Shown piece by piece: positions 7,901 to 16,217 of a stretch of 64,000 nucleotides of DNA. Below the pieces are notes generated by a model. The model had not been told where the DNA came from, ran no database searches, and saw only the letters and a list, made by a program, of their open reading frames with translations. A program made the position numbers and the translations under genes. The DNA comes from a bacterium (GTDB lineage Bacteria > Planctomycetota > Planctomycetia > Isosphaerales > Isosphaeraceae), in contig WGMM01000009.1 of NCBI GenBank assembly GCA_016125085.1, positions 186,001 to 250,000 on the forward strand, in the 5' to 3' direction. Within the stretch, counting starts at the first letter, position 1; each line of letters starts with the position of its first letter.

Positions 7901-9538
7901 TCAATGCCGGAAATGTCTGCGCCCGGTCAAAATCATGGCCATGCCGTGTTCGCGGCATGCGGTGAAGGTTTCGTCGTCGCGTTTCGAGCCTCCGGGCTGG
8001 ATGATGGCCGTGATGCCTGCAGCGGCTGCCACGTCCGGGCCATCCCGGAAGGGGAAGAACGCGTCGCTGGCCAGAACGGCGCCTCTGGCCCTGTCTCCGG
8101 CTTTCGAACATGCGATGCGGACACTGTCCAGCCGGCTCATCTGGCCTGCGCCGGTGCCCAGAAGCTGGCCGTCTTTGGCCACGACGATGGCATTCGATTT
8201 GACGGCCTGGCAGACGACCCAGGCGAAGGCCAGGTCGCGGCTTTCAGATTCGGTCGGGGGGCGGTCGGTGGCGACTTTCCAAGCGGAGTCGTCGGCCTCG
8301 ACGGCGTCCCAGTCCTGCAGCAGCACGCCGCCTTCGACACGCCGCCAGTCGTAACCTTCCGGCAGGCCGGTGCCGGGCTTGAGTTCGGCTTCGAGCGAGA
8401 CGAGCCGGACGCTGTTCTTCCAGGTCGGTTTGGTGGTCAGTATCTGCAGGGCCTCAGGCGTGAAGCCGGGAGCGATCACGCATTCGAGAAACCGGCCTGG
8501 CACAGCCATGCGTTCGGCGGTGGCAGCATCCACGACCCGGTTGGTGCCGACGATGCCGCCGAACGCCGAAACGGGGTCGCCTTCATATGCCCGCTCGAAG
8601 GCGGTCGAAATATCGGCCGCGATGGCCGCGCCGCAGGGATTGTTGTGCTTGAGGACGCAAGCCCCTGGCCCGGCGAAGTTGCGGACGAGCCGCAGGGCAC
8701 TGTCCAGGTCGAGCAGGTTATTGTACGAAAGTTCTTTGCCGTGCAGGATCTTTGCGGTGGCGAGGTTCGGCCCGGCGGTGTCGGGCTCGACATACCATGC
8801 GGCCTTCTGGTGGGGGTTTTCGCCGTAGCGAAGGGTGCTCTTGAGCTTGAGAGGCCGGTCTGGCGTCCACGATGGCGGGAACGCTGCGGCCGGGGCTGGC
8901 TCAGGGGATGTGGCGAGCTGCTTTTCGACCCAGGCGGAGATCATGGCATCATAGCGGCTGGTTCGACGAATGGCTTCGAGCATGAGCCGCTTGCGGGTGG
9001 CGATCCGGGTGCCGCCGGTTTCGGCGAATTCGGCCAGGAAGGCGGCGTATTGGTCGGGGGATGTAAGCACAGCCACGTGCGAGTGGTTCTTGGCCGCACC
9101 CCTGACGAGCGAAGGTCCGCCGATGTCGATTTGCTCGATGGCTTCTTCCCACGTGACGCCGGGTTTGGCGACGGTCTGTTCGAAGGGGTAGAGGTTGACG
9201 ACGACAAGGTCGATCGGTTCGAAGCCCGACTCAGCCAGCACGGACATGTCATCGGCGAGTTCGCGCCGGGCCAAGATGCCGCCGTGAATTTTCGGGTGAA
9301 GGGTTTTCACCCGGCCGCCGAGGATTTCCGGTTGCCCGGTATAGGCCGAGATTTCGGTGACTTCGAATCCGGCGTCGGCCAGGGATTTGTAGGTTCCGCC
9401 CGAGGCGAGCAGGGCGACGCCTTTGCCGGCAAGGGCTGTGGCGAGTTCGATCAGGCCGGTTTTGTCCGAAAGGCTGAGAATAGCGCGACGAACGGGGACG
9501 AGGTCGGCCGTCGAGGCCGGGGTGTGATGGGCGGACAC
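7901..9538 (-). CDS. purH: Bifunctional AICAR formyltransferase/IMP cyclohydrolase
   Basis: Catalyses the last two steps of IMP synthesis (AICAR to FAICAR to IMP) in the cytoplasm. The N-terminal MGS-like IMP cyclohydrolase domain begins with RRAILSLSDKTGL and has ASGGTYKSL, GRVKTLHPKIHGG and VVVNLYPFEQTV. The C-terminal transformylase domain has LRYGENPHQKAAW, LKHNNPCGAAIA, SAFGGIVGTNR and SDAFFPFRDG. The chosen GTG start at 9538 gives 545 residues, close to the usual length of about 520. The frame stays open upstream to 9658, but that stretch crosses a hairpin and has no PurH similarity. It is a single-gene transcript, bounded by hairpins on both sides. Confidence 0.95.
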   Translation of the reverse strand: MSAHHTPASTADLVPVRRAILSLSDKTGLIELATALAGKGVALLASGGTYKSLADAGFEVTEISAYTGQPEILGGRVKTLHPKIHGGILARRELADDMSVLAESGFEPIDLVVVNLYPFEQTVAKPGVTWEEAIEQIDIGGPSLVRGAAKNHSHVAVLTSPDQYAAFLAEFAETGGTRIATRKRLMLEAIRRTSRYDAMISAWVEKQLATSPEPAPAAAFPPSWTPDRPLKLKSTLRYGENPHQKAAWYVEPDTAGPNLATAKILHGKELSYNNLLDLDSALRLVRNFAGPGACVLKHNNPCGAAIAADISTAFERAYEGDPVSAFGGIVGTNRVVDAATAERMAVPGRFLECVIAPGFTPEALQILTTKPTWKNSVRLVSLEAELKPGTGLPEGYDWRRVEGGVLLQDWDAVEADDSAWKVATDRPPTESESRDLAFAWVVCQAVKSNAIVVAKDGQLLGTGAGQMSRLDSVRIACSKAGDRARGAVLASDAFFPFRDGPDVAAAAGITAIIQPGGSKRDDETFTACREHGMAMILTGRRHFRH

Positions 9539-9619
9539 GGCTTTCGAAACTCTCCGGTGCGGATAGACGCAGGACAGACCCGCGAAGCGGCATCGCGGGA
9601 CGCGAACTCGAAACGGAAA

Positions 9620-9644
9620 CCGGCACGCCGTCGGGGCGTGCCGG
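9620..9644 (-). terminator. Hairpin after the PQQ-propeller gene
   Basis: A 10-bp stem CCGGCACGCC/GGCGTGCCGG with a 5-nt loop. On the minus strand it is followed by TTTCCGTTTC, a weak U-tract. It lies between the end of the propeller gene (9754) and the purH start, so it probably terminates the former. Confidence 0.5.
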
Positions 9645-9753
9645 CTCCTATTTTGCACGAATTCATTCCGAAATGCGAGCGATTCGCTTGCGAAGGCATC
9701 GGTTCGATGTCGAGACCGATCGAAAGCGTCGCAAATTCGACGGATTCAGTCCG

Positions 9754-11100
9754 TCATTCGAAATCGCTGCCGGATTCGGCATTGGGTTCAGCGACCGGTT
9801 TTTCCCTGGGTGCCGGATTCTGAATTTCATCCAGATCTTCAGGCGTGGTGCCGAAAGGGGGAAGTTTCGGGTCGCGTAGCGGGGCGACCTGTGTGGCGTC
9901 GAGCTCGCGCAGGCACAGCAGGATGCCGTCGTCGCTGGCGAGGTAGATGCGGTCGTTGTACTCGTTACCCATACGGTGCGGATAGTTCTTGAGGTCCACG
10001 CCGTAGCTGGAGATGGAAGTTTCCGGCGTGGCCAGGATCTTGCCGTTGTCACGCTCGATAATGGCGATACCGCCGTCCGGCGAGATGCCGTAGAGCCGTG
10101 AAGGCGATACGGCCAGCAGCTTGCCGCGGCCAGGTGTGGGAAGATCCCAGCGAACGGAGCCGTCTTTCATGTTCAGCGAAAGGAAAAGCCCGTCGCGTGT
10201 CACGGTGAAGGCTTCGTCGCCAGCGACGAGCACGCCCCGATCGATCGGCGAGGGCGTCGGCGTAATCCAGTTCGTCGCGGAGTCGTTCGGATTGAAGACG
10301 TCGATGCAATAAATCTTGTGGTCTTCGGACCCGACGATCACCTGGCTGTAGCCGTGGGTGCCGAGGTGCCCCTTGATCGGGCCCTTGGTCTCGATCCGGT
10401 GCAGAATCTTGTGATCCTTGATCGAGGCGGTGTAAACCTTGCCGTCTTCGCTGGCGAAGGTCATGAAGTCATTCGTGACGATCGGGGGCGAAGAGATGGC
10501 CTTGTTGGCCTTCCAGCCATAGAGGTAATAGCCGACGCTCGGTTTCAGCAGCGAGCAATTGTCCGGGTCATGTCGTTCGCCGCAGGTGTGCAAGCCCTGA
10601 TGCTTGACGTTGAAAACCTGGACCTTGCCGTTTGCCAGCGAGACGGCCGCGACTTCTTCATTGACTCCGGTTCCACGGGCGATGTCTTCGAGCTGGGCTT
10701 CCCAGATCGTCGAGCCGGTCGAAAGTTCCAGCCCGTAGACCTTCTGACCGACCGCCGTCACGGCCATCGATTTGTTGACGGCGATCGCCGAGGGCTGGAT
10801 GAGCGGACCCGGCAGGTGAGCCGTCCAATGCCGACGGCCGGTTTCGGCGTCGAAGCAGATGACGATGCCTTCGGTCGTCTGGACGAACAGGAATTCGCCG
10901 TTCTGCCCGGCCATGTTCATGTTCGCGACACGATCCGCGCCGCCGGAAAGAGGAATCGTCGTGAACCAGTGGCGTTCAAGGCCCAGGTTCGCAAGTCCCG
11001 TGCGTGTCGGAATCTTGCGCGAAACGGCTCCCTGAGCCGGAGCATATCGCGGAACCGACACCATTCCCACCACACCGGCCATCCAAATGCGTCGATTCAT
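9754..11100 (-). CDS. Secreted PQQ/WD-like beta-propeller protein
   Basis: A 448-residue protein with a signal peptide (MNRRIWMAGVV... to about PAQ, residue 23). Repeats of the PQQ-like or BamB type follow, for example FDAETGRRHWTAHLPG, LELSTGSTIWEAQL, NMKDGSVRWDLP and IERDNGKILATPE, spaced about 40-60 residues apart. Such proteins are eight-bladed periplasmic propellers that mostly act as binding scaffolds; no PQQ-dehydrogenase active site is visible. The C-terminal 40 residues are acidic and proline-rich. The start at 11100 is chosen because it begins the signal peptide; a longer frame begins at 11169. Its function is unknown. Confidence 0.7.
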   Translation of the reverse strand: MNRRIWMAGVVGMVSVPRYAPAQGAVSRKIPTRTGLANLGLERHWFTTIPLSGGADRVANMNMAGQNGEFLFVQTTEGIVICFDAETGRRHWTAHLPGPLIQPSAIAVNKSMAVTAVGQKVYGLELSTGSTIWEAQLEDIARGTGVNEEVAAVSLANGKVQVFNVKHQGLHTCGERHDPDNCSLLKPSVGYYLYGWKANKAISSPPIVTNDFMTFASEDGKVYTASIKDHKILHRIETKGPIKGHLGTHGYSQVIVGSEDHKIYCIDVFNPNDSATNWITPTPSPIDRGVLVAGDEAFTVTRDGLFLSLNMKDGSVRWDLPTPGRGKLLAVSPSRLYGISPDGGIAIIERDNGKILATPETSISSYGVDLKNYPHRMGNEYNDRIYLASDDGILLCLRELDATQVAPLRDPKLPPFGTTPEDLDEIQNPAPREKPVAEPNAESGSDFE

Positions 11101-11438
11101 GATCTTTTGACTCCGATTCCGAAGCGAATTATCCCGAGTGCCGAGACAGAGGACGAGCGGACTTCTCAAGTCAACCCGTACTCTCCATTCTATCGTTCCG
11201 GCACGAAGCGCTGAAGTTCCTTATCCTTCGAATCCGTCGTGGTCAAACGAAATGGACCGTTACGATCCGAATTTTTCGTGAACCTGTATCGATCATGCTC
11301 GACACGCAAACCTGAAGAGCAGTGCAACTCTTTGAGAAGTTCGTATCCTGGCGTGTTGGAGATTCGGATCGGTATCGGCCATAATCTTCTCGAACGGTCG
11401 GAATTTCGAGAACCTGATGGCAAAATGGGCGGCATTCG
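11101..11438. other. Intergenic region with a doubtful short reading frame
   Basis: It separates divergent genes and so should hold their promoters. On the minus strand a frame ending at 11190 has a protein-like tail (RFTKNSDRNGPFRLTTTDSK), but its only ATGs lie near or inside the start of the gene at 11439, and no ribosome-binding site is evident. It could be a small gene or a decayed remnant; I do not call it. Confidence 0.3.
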
Positions 11439-12281
11439 ATGCAAAGAACGAGATCTCATGTGACAGGGATCGCTGTCGGTCTTGCCGTCTCGGCCTGGCT
11501 GACTACACAGGCCCGAGAGCCCGGACCGCGAAAACTCGTTCGTGGAGTTTTCTCAGGGATCGGTGTCGCCGTGCTGTTGACGCACCTGCTACAGCGTATG
11601 GATGAATCCGGCGATTCCCGCAGATCGTATCGTCTCGCTAAAACCCGATATATGGAAGCACTTGCAGCGTCGATATCGAACTCCGGGAAAGAAATAACTT
11701 CAGATCGTGAAAGCGAAATCGGTGGTGGCGATTCGCTCGACTGGCTCAAGGATGTACCTGATACCAGCATTCACTCCCGGGATTCTCTCTTCGAGGACGA
11801 GCCTTCGGCAGGGTCTGCGAAGAGCGATCCGGAGATCGAAATTCCGCCGGCACCTGAAATTCCGCTGGACCCCCGTGTCGCATTCGATTCGGCCATGGCG
11901 GATGGATCCTGGAATGCGGCCTTCGATGCTCTTTTGCGTGGTCGCGAGGCAAATTCGGAATTCGAGCCGGGGCCCGATGACCAGATCAAGCTTCGGAAGT
12001 CCGCGATGGAAGCGATTTTCCAGCGCATGCATTCGGGCACCGTCCGCGAAGATGTCGCTCAGCTGGCCGAGGCTGTCGTCTCGGTATTCCCCGAATCCAC
12101 CGAGGGACGCACGCTGGCTCAGGTCCTGGGAGTTCTCAGGCGTTCAGCAGGCCTGTGCCCCCGCTGCTCCCGGCCGTACCGAGGCATCGCATCGGCCTGT
12201 CATGATTGTTTGCGAGGCACGAACGAGGCCTATCAGATCGCCTGGGATGATGATTCAGGCGAAACAGGAAGTGCCGACTGA
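11439..12281 (+). CDS. Hypothetical protein with N-terminal membrane segments and C-terminal zinc ribbon
   Basis: A 280-residue protein that I do not recognise. Residues about 8-22 and 34-52 are hydrophobic, suggesting membrane attachment. Residues 60-150 are acidic and low in complexity. A helical domain at about 150-230 is followed by a CPRC...CHDC pair near residues 239-257, a likely zinc ribbon of the rubredoxin/ribosomal type. The ATG at 11439 is the first in frame; another possible start is not obvious. Its stop codon lies inside the stem of a terminator hairpin, so transcription and translation end together. Confidence 0.65.
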   Translation: MQRTRSHVTGIAVGLAVSAWLTTQAREPGPRKLVRGVFSGIGVAVLLTHLLQRMDESGDSRRSYRLAKTRYMEALAASISNSGKEITSDRESEIGGGDSLDWLKDVPDTSIHSRDSLFEDEPSAGSAKSDPEIEIPPAPEIPLDPRVAFDSAMADGSWNAAFDALLRGREANSEFEPGPDDQIKLRKSAMEAIFQRMHSGTVREDVAQLAEAVVSVFPESTEGRTLAQVLGVLRRSAGLCPRCSRPYRGIASACHDCLRGTNEAYQIAWDDDSGETGSAD

Positions 12282-12300
12282 TCCGCTGTTCAGTCGGCAC
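12271..12300. terminator. Bidirectional hairpin overlapping a stop codon
   Basis: A perfect 11-bp stem (12271-12281 and 12290-12300) with an 8-nt loop between convergent genes. The first arm contains the TGA of the upstream gene. T-runs are weak on both sides (minus strand: TTCCTGTTTC). Confidence 0.55.
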
Positions 12301-12327
12301 CGATTCCCGTAACTGAGCGTAATCCAT

Positions 12328-13923
12328 TCACTCGGCCGCTCGAGGGGCCGCTTTCTTCTTGGCTGCCGGGCGATCACGCTGCCGCTGGCGGATCATGGCT
12401 TCGTAGCCTGCATCATCTTTCGGAACTTCAAGTTCTGTCCGCAGGCGGCCGAGTTCGGCACGCAAGTCTTTTTCGACCTGTTCGTAACCCGTCTGGCCCA
12501 GCATATTTTTCAGTTCGGCGGGGTCTTTTTCCCTGTCGTAAAGTTCCCAGTAATCGACATCAGGCGCATAGAAATGCACGAGTTTGTAACGGTCCGTCAC
12601 CACGCCATAATGCCGCCTTACCCTGTGCGGCAGTGGGTACTCGTAGTAGTGGTAATAGAATGCCTTGCGCCAATCGGCAGGCTTTTTGCCTTCGAATATC
12701 GGCAGCAGGCTCCGGCCCTGAATGTCGCCCGGTACGCTGACGCCTGCGGCCGACAGGAAAGTCGGAGCGAAGTCGATGACGCTGACGAGGTCCGGTGTGG
12801 TCGTTCCATGTGCGATCTTCCCCGGCCATTGGGCCAGCATGGGAGTGCGCAGGGATTCTTCGAAGATCCATCGTTTGTCGAACCAGCCGTGTTCACCCAG
12901 ATAGAAGCCCTGATCCGCCGCATAGACGACCAGCGTATTCTTCGACATGCCGTTGGCGTCCAGATAATCGAGCACACGGCCGACCGATTCGTCGACGGCT
13001 TTGATCGTGCCCAGATAATCGTGCATATAGCGATTGTATTTCCAGCGAACGAGGTCTTTGCCGGTCAGGTTCGCCTTTTCGAATTCGGTATTTCGGGGTC
13101 CGTAATAAGCTTCCCAGTCGGCTTTCTGTTCTGCGTTCAGGCGGCGTGGCGTGACGAGTTTCAGGTCGCCCGGGGTCATGGTCTTTTCGATCGTCATATC
13201 CTGATCGGCCACGGCTGGGCCACGGCCCGAATAGTCGTCGAAGAGTGTCGCCGGCTCAGGGTATTTCCGGTCCTTGTCGTGGCCAAGATGGCGCAGGGCC
13301 GGCTGCCAGTCGCGGTGCGGGGCTTTGTGCTGAAGCATCAGCAAAAAGGGCTTCGACTTGTCGCCGGAGCCGACCCAGTCGAGGGCGAAGTCCGTCACGA
13401 GATCGGTCACGTACCCTTCGTGACGCATCCGGGTGCCGTTCTTGATCATGTCCGGGTTATAGTAGTCGCCCTGGCCGGGCAGGATATGCCATTCGTCGAA
13501 CCCGGTCGGGTCGCTGACCAAATGCCATTTGCCGAAAAGGCCTGTACGATAGCCGGCTGCCTGCAGCATTTTCGGAAACGTCGGCTGGGATCCGTCGAAG
13601 ACGCTGTAGGTGTTATCGTAAAAGCCGTTCTTGTGATTGTATTTGCCGGTGAGGACGCACGCGCGGCTGGGCCCGCAGATGGAATTAGGCACCACGGCCC
13701 TGTCGAAACGCATTCCCTGTTTCGCCAGGCGGTCGATGTTCGGGGTTTCGAGCAGTTTTCGGCCTTCGCCATAAGCGCTGATCGCCTGAAATGCGTGATC
13801 GTCCGTAAAGATCAGGACGATGTTCGGTCGATCGGCGGCTCCTGCGTCAGAGACGGGCAGGATCGAAGCCACGCAGGCAAGGATCAGGACGATGAATTCG
13901 AAATGGTTACGTGCGAAGGTCAT
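12328..13923 (-). CDS. Secreted sulfatase
   Basis: A 531-residue protein with a signal peptide (to about residue 30, ending DAGAA). The sulfatase fold starts at RPNIVLIFTDDHAFQ, where the paired Asp residues are metal ligands. The formylglycine motif is C-G-P-S-R in NSICGPSRACVLTGKYNHKNG-like context, with Cys to be oxidised by a formylglycine-generating enzyme. The KWHLVSDPTGFDEW and AADQGFYLGEHGW segments match conserved active-site regions. The C-terminal part resembles the DUF4976 extension of heparan/iduronate-type sulfatases. It likely removes sulfate esters from algal or mucin-like polysaccharides in the periplasm. The ATG at 13923 is preferred over an in-frame GTG at 13950 because AGGGAA precedes it. 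It follows a second sulfatase by 33 bases and is probably in its operon. Confidence 0.9.
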   Translation of the reverse strand: MTFARNHFEFIVLILACVASILPVSDAGAADRPNIVLIFTDDHAFQAISAYGEGRKLLETPNIDRLAKQGMRFDRAVVPNSICGPSRACVLTGKYNHKNGFYDNTYSVFDGSQPTFPKMLQAAGYRTGLFGKWHLVSDPTGFDEWHILPGQGDYYNPDMIKNGTRMRHEGYVTDLVTDFALDWVGSGDKSKPFLLMLQHKAPHRDWQPALRHLGHDKDRKYPEPATLFDDYSGRGPAVADQDMTIEKTMTPGDLKLVTPRRLNAEQKADWEAYYGPRNTEFEKANLTGKDLVRWKYNRYMHDYLGTIKAVDESVGRVLDYLDANGMSKNTLVVYAADQGFYLGEHGWFDKRWIFEESLRTPMLAQWPGKIAHGTTTPDLVSVIDFAPTFLSAAGVSVPGDIQGRSLLPIFEGKKPADWRKAFYYHYYEYPLPHRVRRHYGVVTDRYKLVHFYAPDVDYWELYDREKDPAELKNMLGQTGYEQVEKDLRAELGRLRTELEVPKDDAGYEAMIRQRQRDRPAAKKKAAPRAAE

Positions 13924-13956
13924 GGAGAGTGTTCCCTGGTCAATGGTCACTTGTGG

Positions 13957-15432
13957 TTAGGCGCCTGTATTCGCGGTCGATCGTGTCTCGATCGGGTCGT
14001 TTCGAGCGGCTTTCGGCTGCATTTTCAAGGTGGGCATCGCCGCGCCGGTTCGCTTTCGCCACTGGTCGAGGGTATCCGCCAGTTCCTTGACGACTTGTGG
14101 ATGCGTTCCGGCAACGTCGCGGGCTTCGGATATGTCCGAATCGATCCGGTAAAGTTCCTTGCGGCCGTCTTCGAGATATTCGAGCAGCTTCCACTGGCGG
14201 CCGATCAGGGTGGAGACGGGGGTCGTCCGCCACCGCATCCCTCGACCTTCCAGGTATCCTGGCAAATGAAAATACAGGAATTCACGGTCAAGCCGGGCGG
14301 TTTCGTCACCTTTCCAGAGCGGAACGAGGCTGAGCCCGTCAAGCGTCTGTTTCGGACGATTCGCTCCTGCGATTTCGACCAGTGTGGGGAAAAGGTCGAC
14401 GTGGGCCGTTGGTTCCTGACTGGTAGTTCCGGGCTTGACGACACCTGGCCAGCGAACGAAGAATGGCACGCGAAGGCCACCTTCGTAGTGCGTTCCCTTG
14501 CCGTTTCTCAGCGGGGCATTGTCCGTAAAGTTGCGGGCATCGGCACCATAACCGCCTACGCCACCATTGTCCGAGGTGAAGATGACGATCGTGTCTTCGG
14601 CGGCTTGCATTTCGTCAAGCTTTTTCAGAACCCGGCCGACGGAGTCATCGAGCGACCCGATCATAGCCGCATAGGTCGGATTCGAATGGCCGCCCGATGT
14701 CGGCTTGCCTTCGAAATGCTCGATCTTCCCGGCCTTCGCTTCCAGCGGCGAATGAACGGCGAAATGGGCCAGTACCAGGAAGAAAGGCTTCCCGGACGGT
14801 TTCTCGAGGAATTCGCACGCACGGTCGGTCAGCCAGTCGGCCAGATAGGCATCCTTCGCGTGTTCGGTCGGCGGCTGGGTGACGAATTCGAAATGCCGGC
14901 CCATGCTCGTGATCGCTTCGTCCCAACCACGGCGGCCCGGATGATGATCGCCCTGCTGGCCCAAGTGCCATTTGCCGAAATAGCCGGTGCGATAGCCGGC
15001 CGATTTCAGGACATCGCCGATCGTTTCCCGATCCAGGGGCAGTTGCGTCACGTTCTCGGGCGTGTTCATTTTTCGGTCTTCGGCCTGACCTCGTTCGAGC
15101 GTTCCGACCGTATAAATTCCTGTGCGAGGGGCATATTGACCGGACCAGAGAGCGGCTCGCGTCGGCTGGCAATTCTGCGAATGATAATGACGCTGGAACT
15201 TTCGGCTTTGTGATGCCAGGGCGTCGATCGAAGGCGTTTCGTAATATTTCGAGCCCTGAGTGCCGAGATCGGTCCAGCCCAGGTCGTCGGCCAGAATTAC
15301 CACGATGTTCGGCCGTTTCTCTGCCGATTGGGCCACTGCCACGTGAAGTCCGGAATGCAATCCGAGTACGACCATGAAGGCTGCGATCGGACGGATGAGG
15401 CGTAGCGATTGCATGGCTTGAGAAGCGGACAT
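13957..15432 (-). CDS. Secreted arylsulfatase
   Basis: A 491-residue type I sulfatase, first of a tandem pair. It has a signal peptide (residues 1-35, ending VAVAQSA), then RPNIVVILADDLGWTDLG with metal-binding Asp residues, and C-Q-P-T-R as the formylglycine motif in SQNCQPTRAALWSGQ. The segments FGKWHLGQQGDHHP and IVIFTSDNGGVGGYG supply further active-site residues. It is more like arylsulfatase A-type enzymes than its downstream neighbour, so the two may act on different sulfate positions of one substrate. Export is to periplasm or outside. Confidence 0.92.
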   Translation of the reverse strand: MSASQAMQSLRLIRPIAAFMVVLGLHSGLHVAVAQSAEKRPNIVVILADDLGWTDLGTQGSKYYETPSIDALASQSRKFQRHYHSQNCQPTRAALWSGQYAPRTGIYTVGTLERGQAEDRKMNTPENVTQLPLDRETIGDVLKSAGYRTGYFGKWHLGQQGDHHPGRRGWDEAITSMGRHFEFVTQPPTEHAKDAYLADWLTDRACEFLEKPSGKPFFLVLAHFAVHSPLEAKAGKIEHFEGKPTSGGHSNPTYAAMIGSLDDSVGRVLKKLDEMQAAEDTIVIFTSDNGGVGGYGADARNFTDNAPLRNGKGTHYEGGLRVPFFVRWPGVVKPGTTSQEPTAHVDLFPTLVEIAGANRPKQTLDGLSLVPLWKGDETARLDREFLYFHLPGYLEGRGMRWRTTPVSTLIGRQWKLLEYLEDGRKELYRIDSDISEARDVAGTHPQVVKELADTLDQWRKRTGAAMPTLKMQPKAARNDPIETRSTANTGA

Positions 15433-15574
15433 GGCCGTTCCGGATGGAGGGGATTAAGTGTCGCGAGGGGAACCTCGTCTGATTCGATGAATGTAACTGA
15501 GGCAAGTCGCTGTGGAAAGCATGCGTGGCGACAAATTTACGATCGAAGCCGAGGGGGAGGAACGCAAGAGACAA

Positions 15575-15604
15575 AAACGCCCGCTGGAAAACCAGCGGGC
15601 GTTT
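15575..15604 (-). terminator. Terminator of the ferritin-like gene
   Basis: A perfect 13-bp stem AAACGCCCGCTGG/CCAGCGGGCGTTT with an AAAA loop. On the minus strand TTTTTG follows, about 30 bases after the ferritin-like stop. It could also act on plus-strand transcripts. Confidence 0.8.
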
Positions 15605-15634
15605 GATGTTCGGTCAATCTTTCGATCGGATGCC

Positions 15635-16093
15635 TCAGCCGACCTTGGATGCCCCGGCGGTTCGACTGGCGGCCAGTTCCTTTTTGGCCAGCAGCTTCTC
15701 CATGTGCCAGGCTCCTTCCTGCTCGTCGCGGCAGATGTCTTCGAGGATGACTCGCAGGCCGACATCCTGATCGCCGCAAAGGGCAAGGGCTTCGGTGTAA
15801 AGGTCGACGTGCTTCTGTTCGATGGCGTGGGAATGCTCGAGCATCTCGTGCAGTGTCGTCGCCTGACGGACTTCTCCGCGCTCGACGGTCGGAACCCCGC
15901 CGAGATTGACGATCAGGTCACCCACGGTATGGGCGTGGGTCAGAGCTTCCTTGCCGCTTTTGCGGAAGACTTCGGAATAGACTTCACGCCATTCGCCTGT
16001 GATCACGAAGCTGAACTGGGTGTACTGAATCATGCCGGCCCATTCCCAACGAAGGATTTCGTTGAGTTTTTCGAGCATTTTGGCCTTGTCCAT
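15635..16093 (-). CDS. Ferritin-like / bacterioferritin-like protein
   Basis: A 152-residue all-helical protein. It carries ferritin-type di-iron ligands on four helices: W-E-W near residue 17, E-x-x-x-H (EALTHAH, about 48-54), E/H in HEMLEHSHAIEQKH (about 81-95), and E-D-I-C-R-D-E-Q near 117-124. This pattern matches bacterioferritin or DUF892/Dps-like ferritin-like families. The likely role is iron storage or oxidation, possibly protecting from peroxide in the cytoplasm. No Met for axial haem binding can be assigned with confidence. It is monocistronic, with a strong terminator downstream. Confidence 0.75.
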   Translation of the reverse strand: MDKAKMLEKLNEILRWEWAGMIQYTQFSFVITGEWREVYSEVFRKSGKEALTHAHTVGDLIVNLGGVPTVERGEVRQATTLHEMLEHSHAIEQKHVDLYTEALALCGDQDVGLRVILEDICRDEQEGAWHMEKLLAKKELAASRTAGASKVG

Positions 16094-16217
16094 TGCCTTT
16101 TATCCTTCGAATCAGTGGTGTGCCTTCGGCACGTTTCGTCTCGGGTTTCACGGTTGTTTTCTTCCGTCATTGTACGAATTCCGGGGAATCCGTCCAGTGA
16201 CCGGGACGAAGCGGGCG

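Noticed and set aside
7838..9823. A 661-codon plus-strand frame opposite purH
   Set aside because: purH on the minus strand is certain; the opposite frame is a shadow.
12574..15213. An 879-codon plus-strand frame opposite both sulfatase genes
   Set aside because: It is the antisense shadow of two well-supported sulfatase genes in GC-rich DNA; its composition has no family motif.
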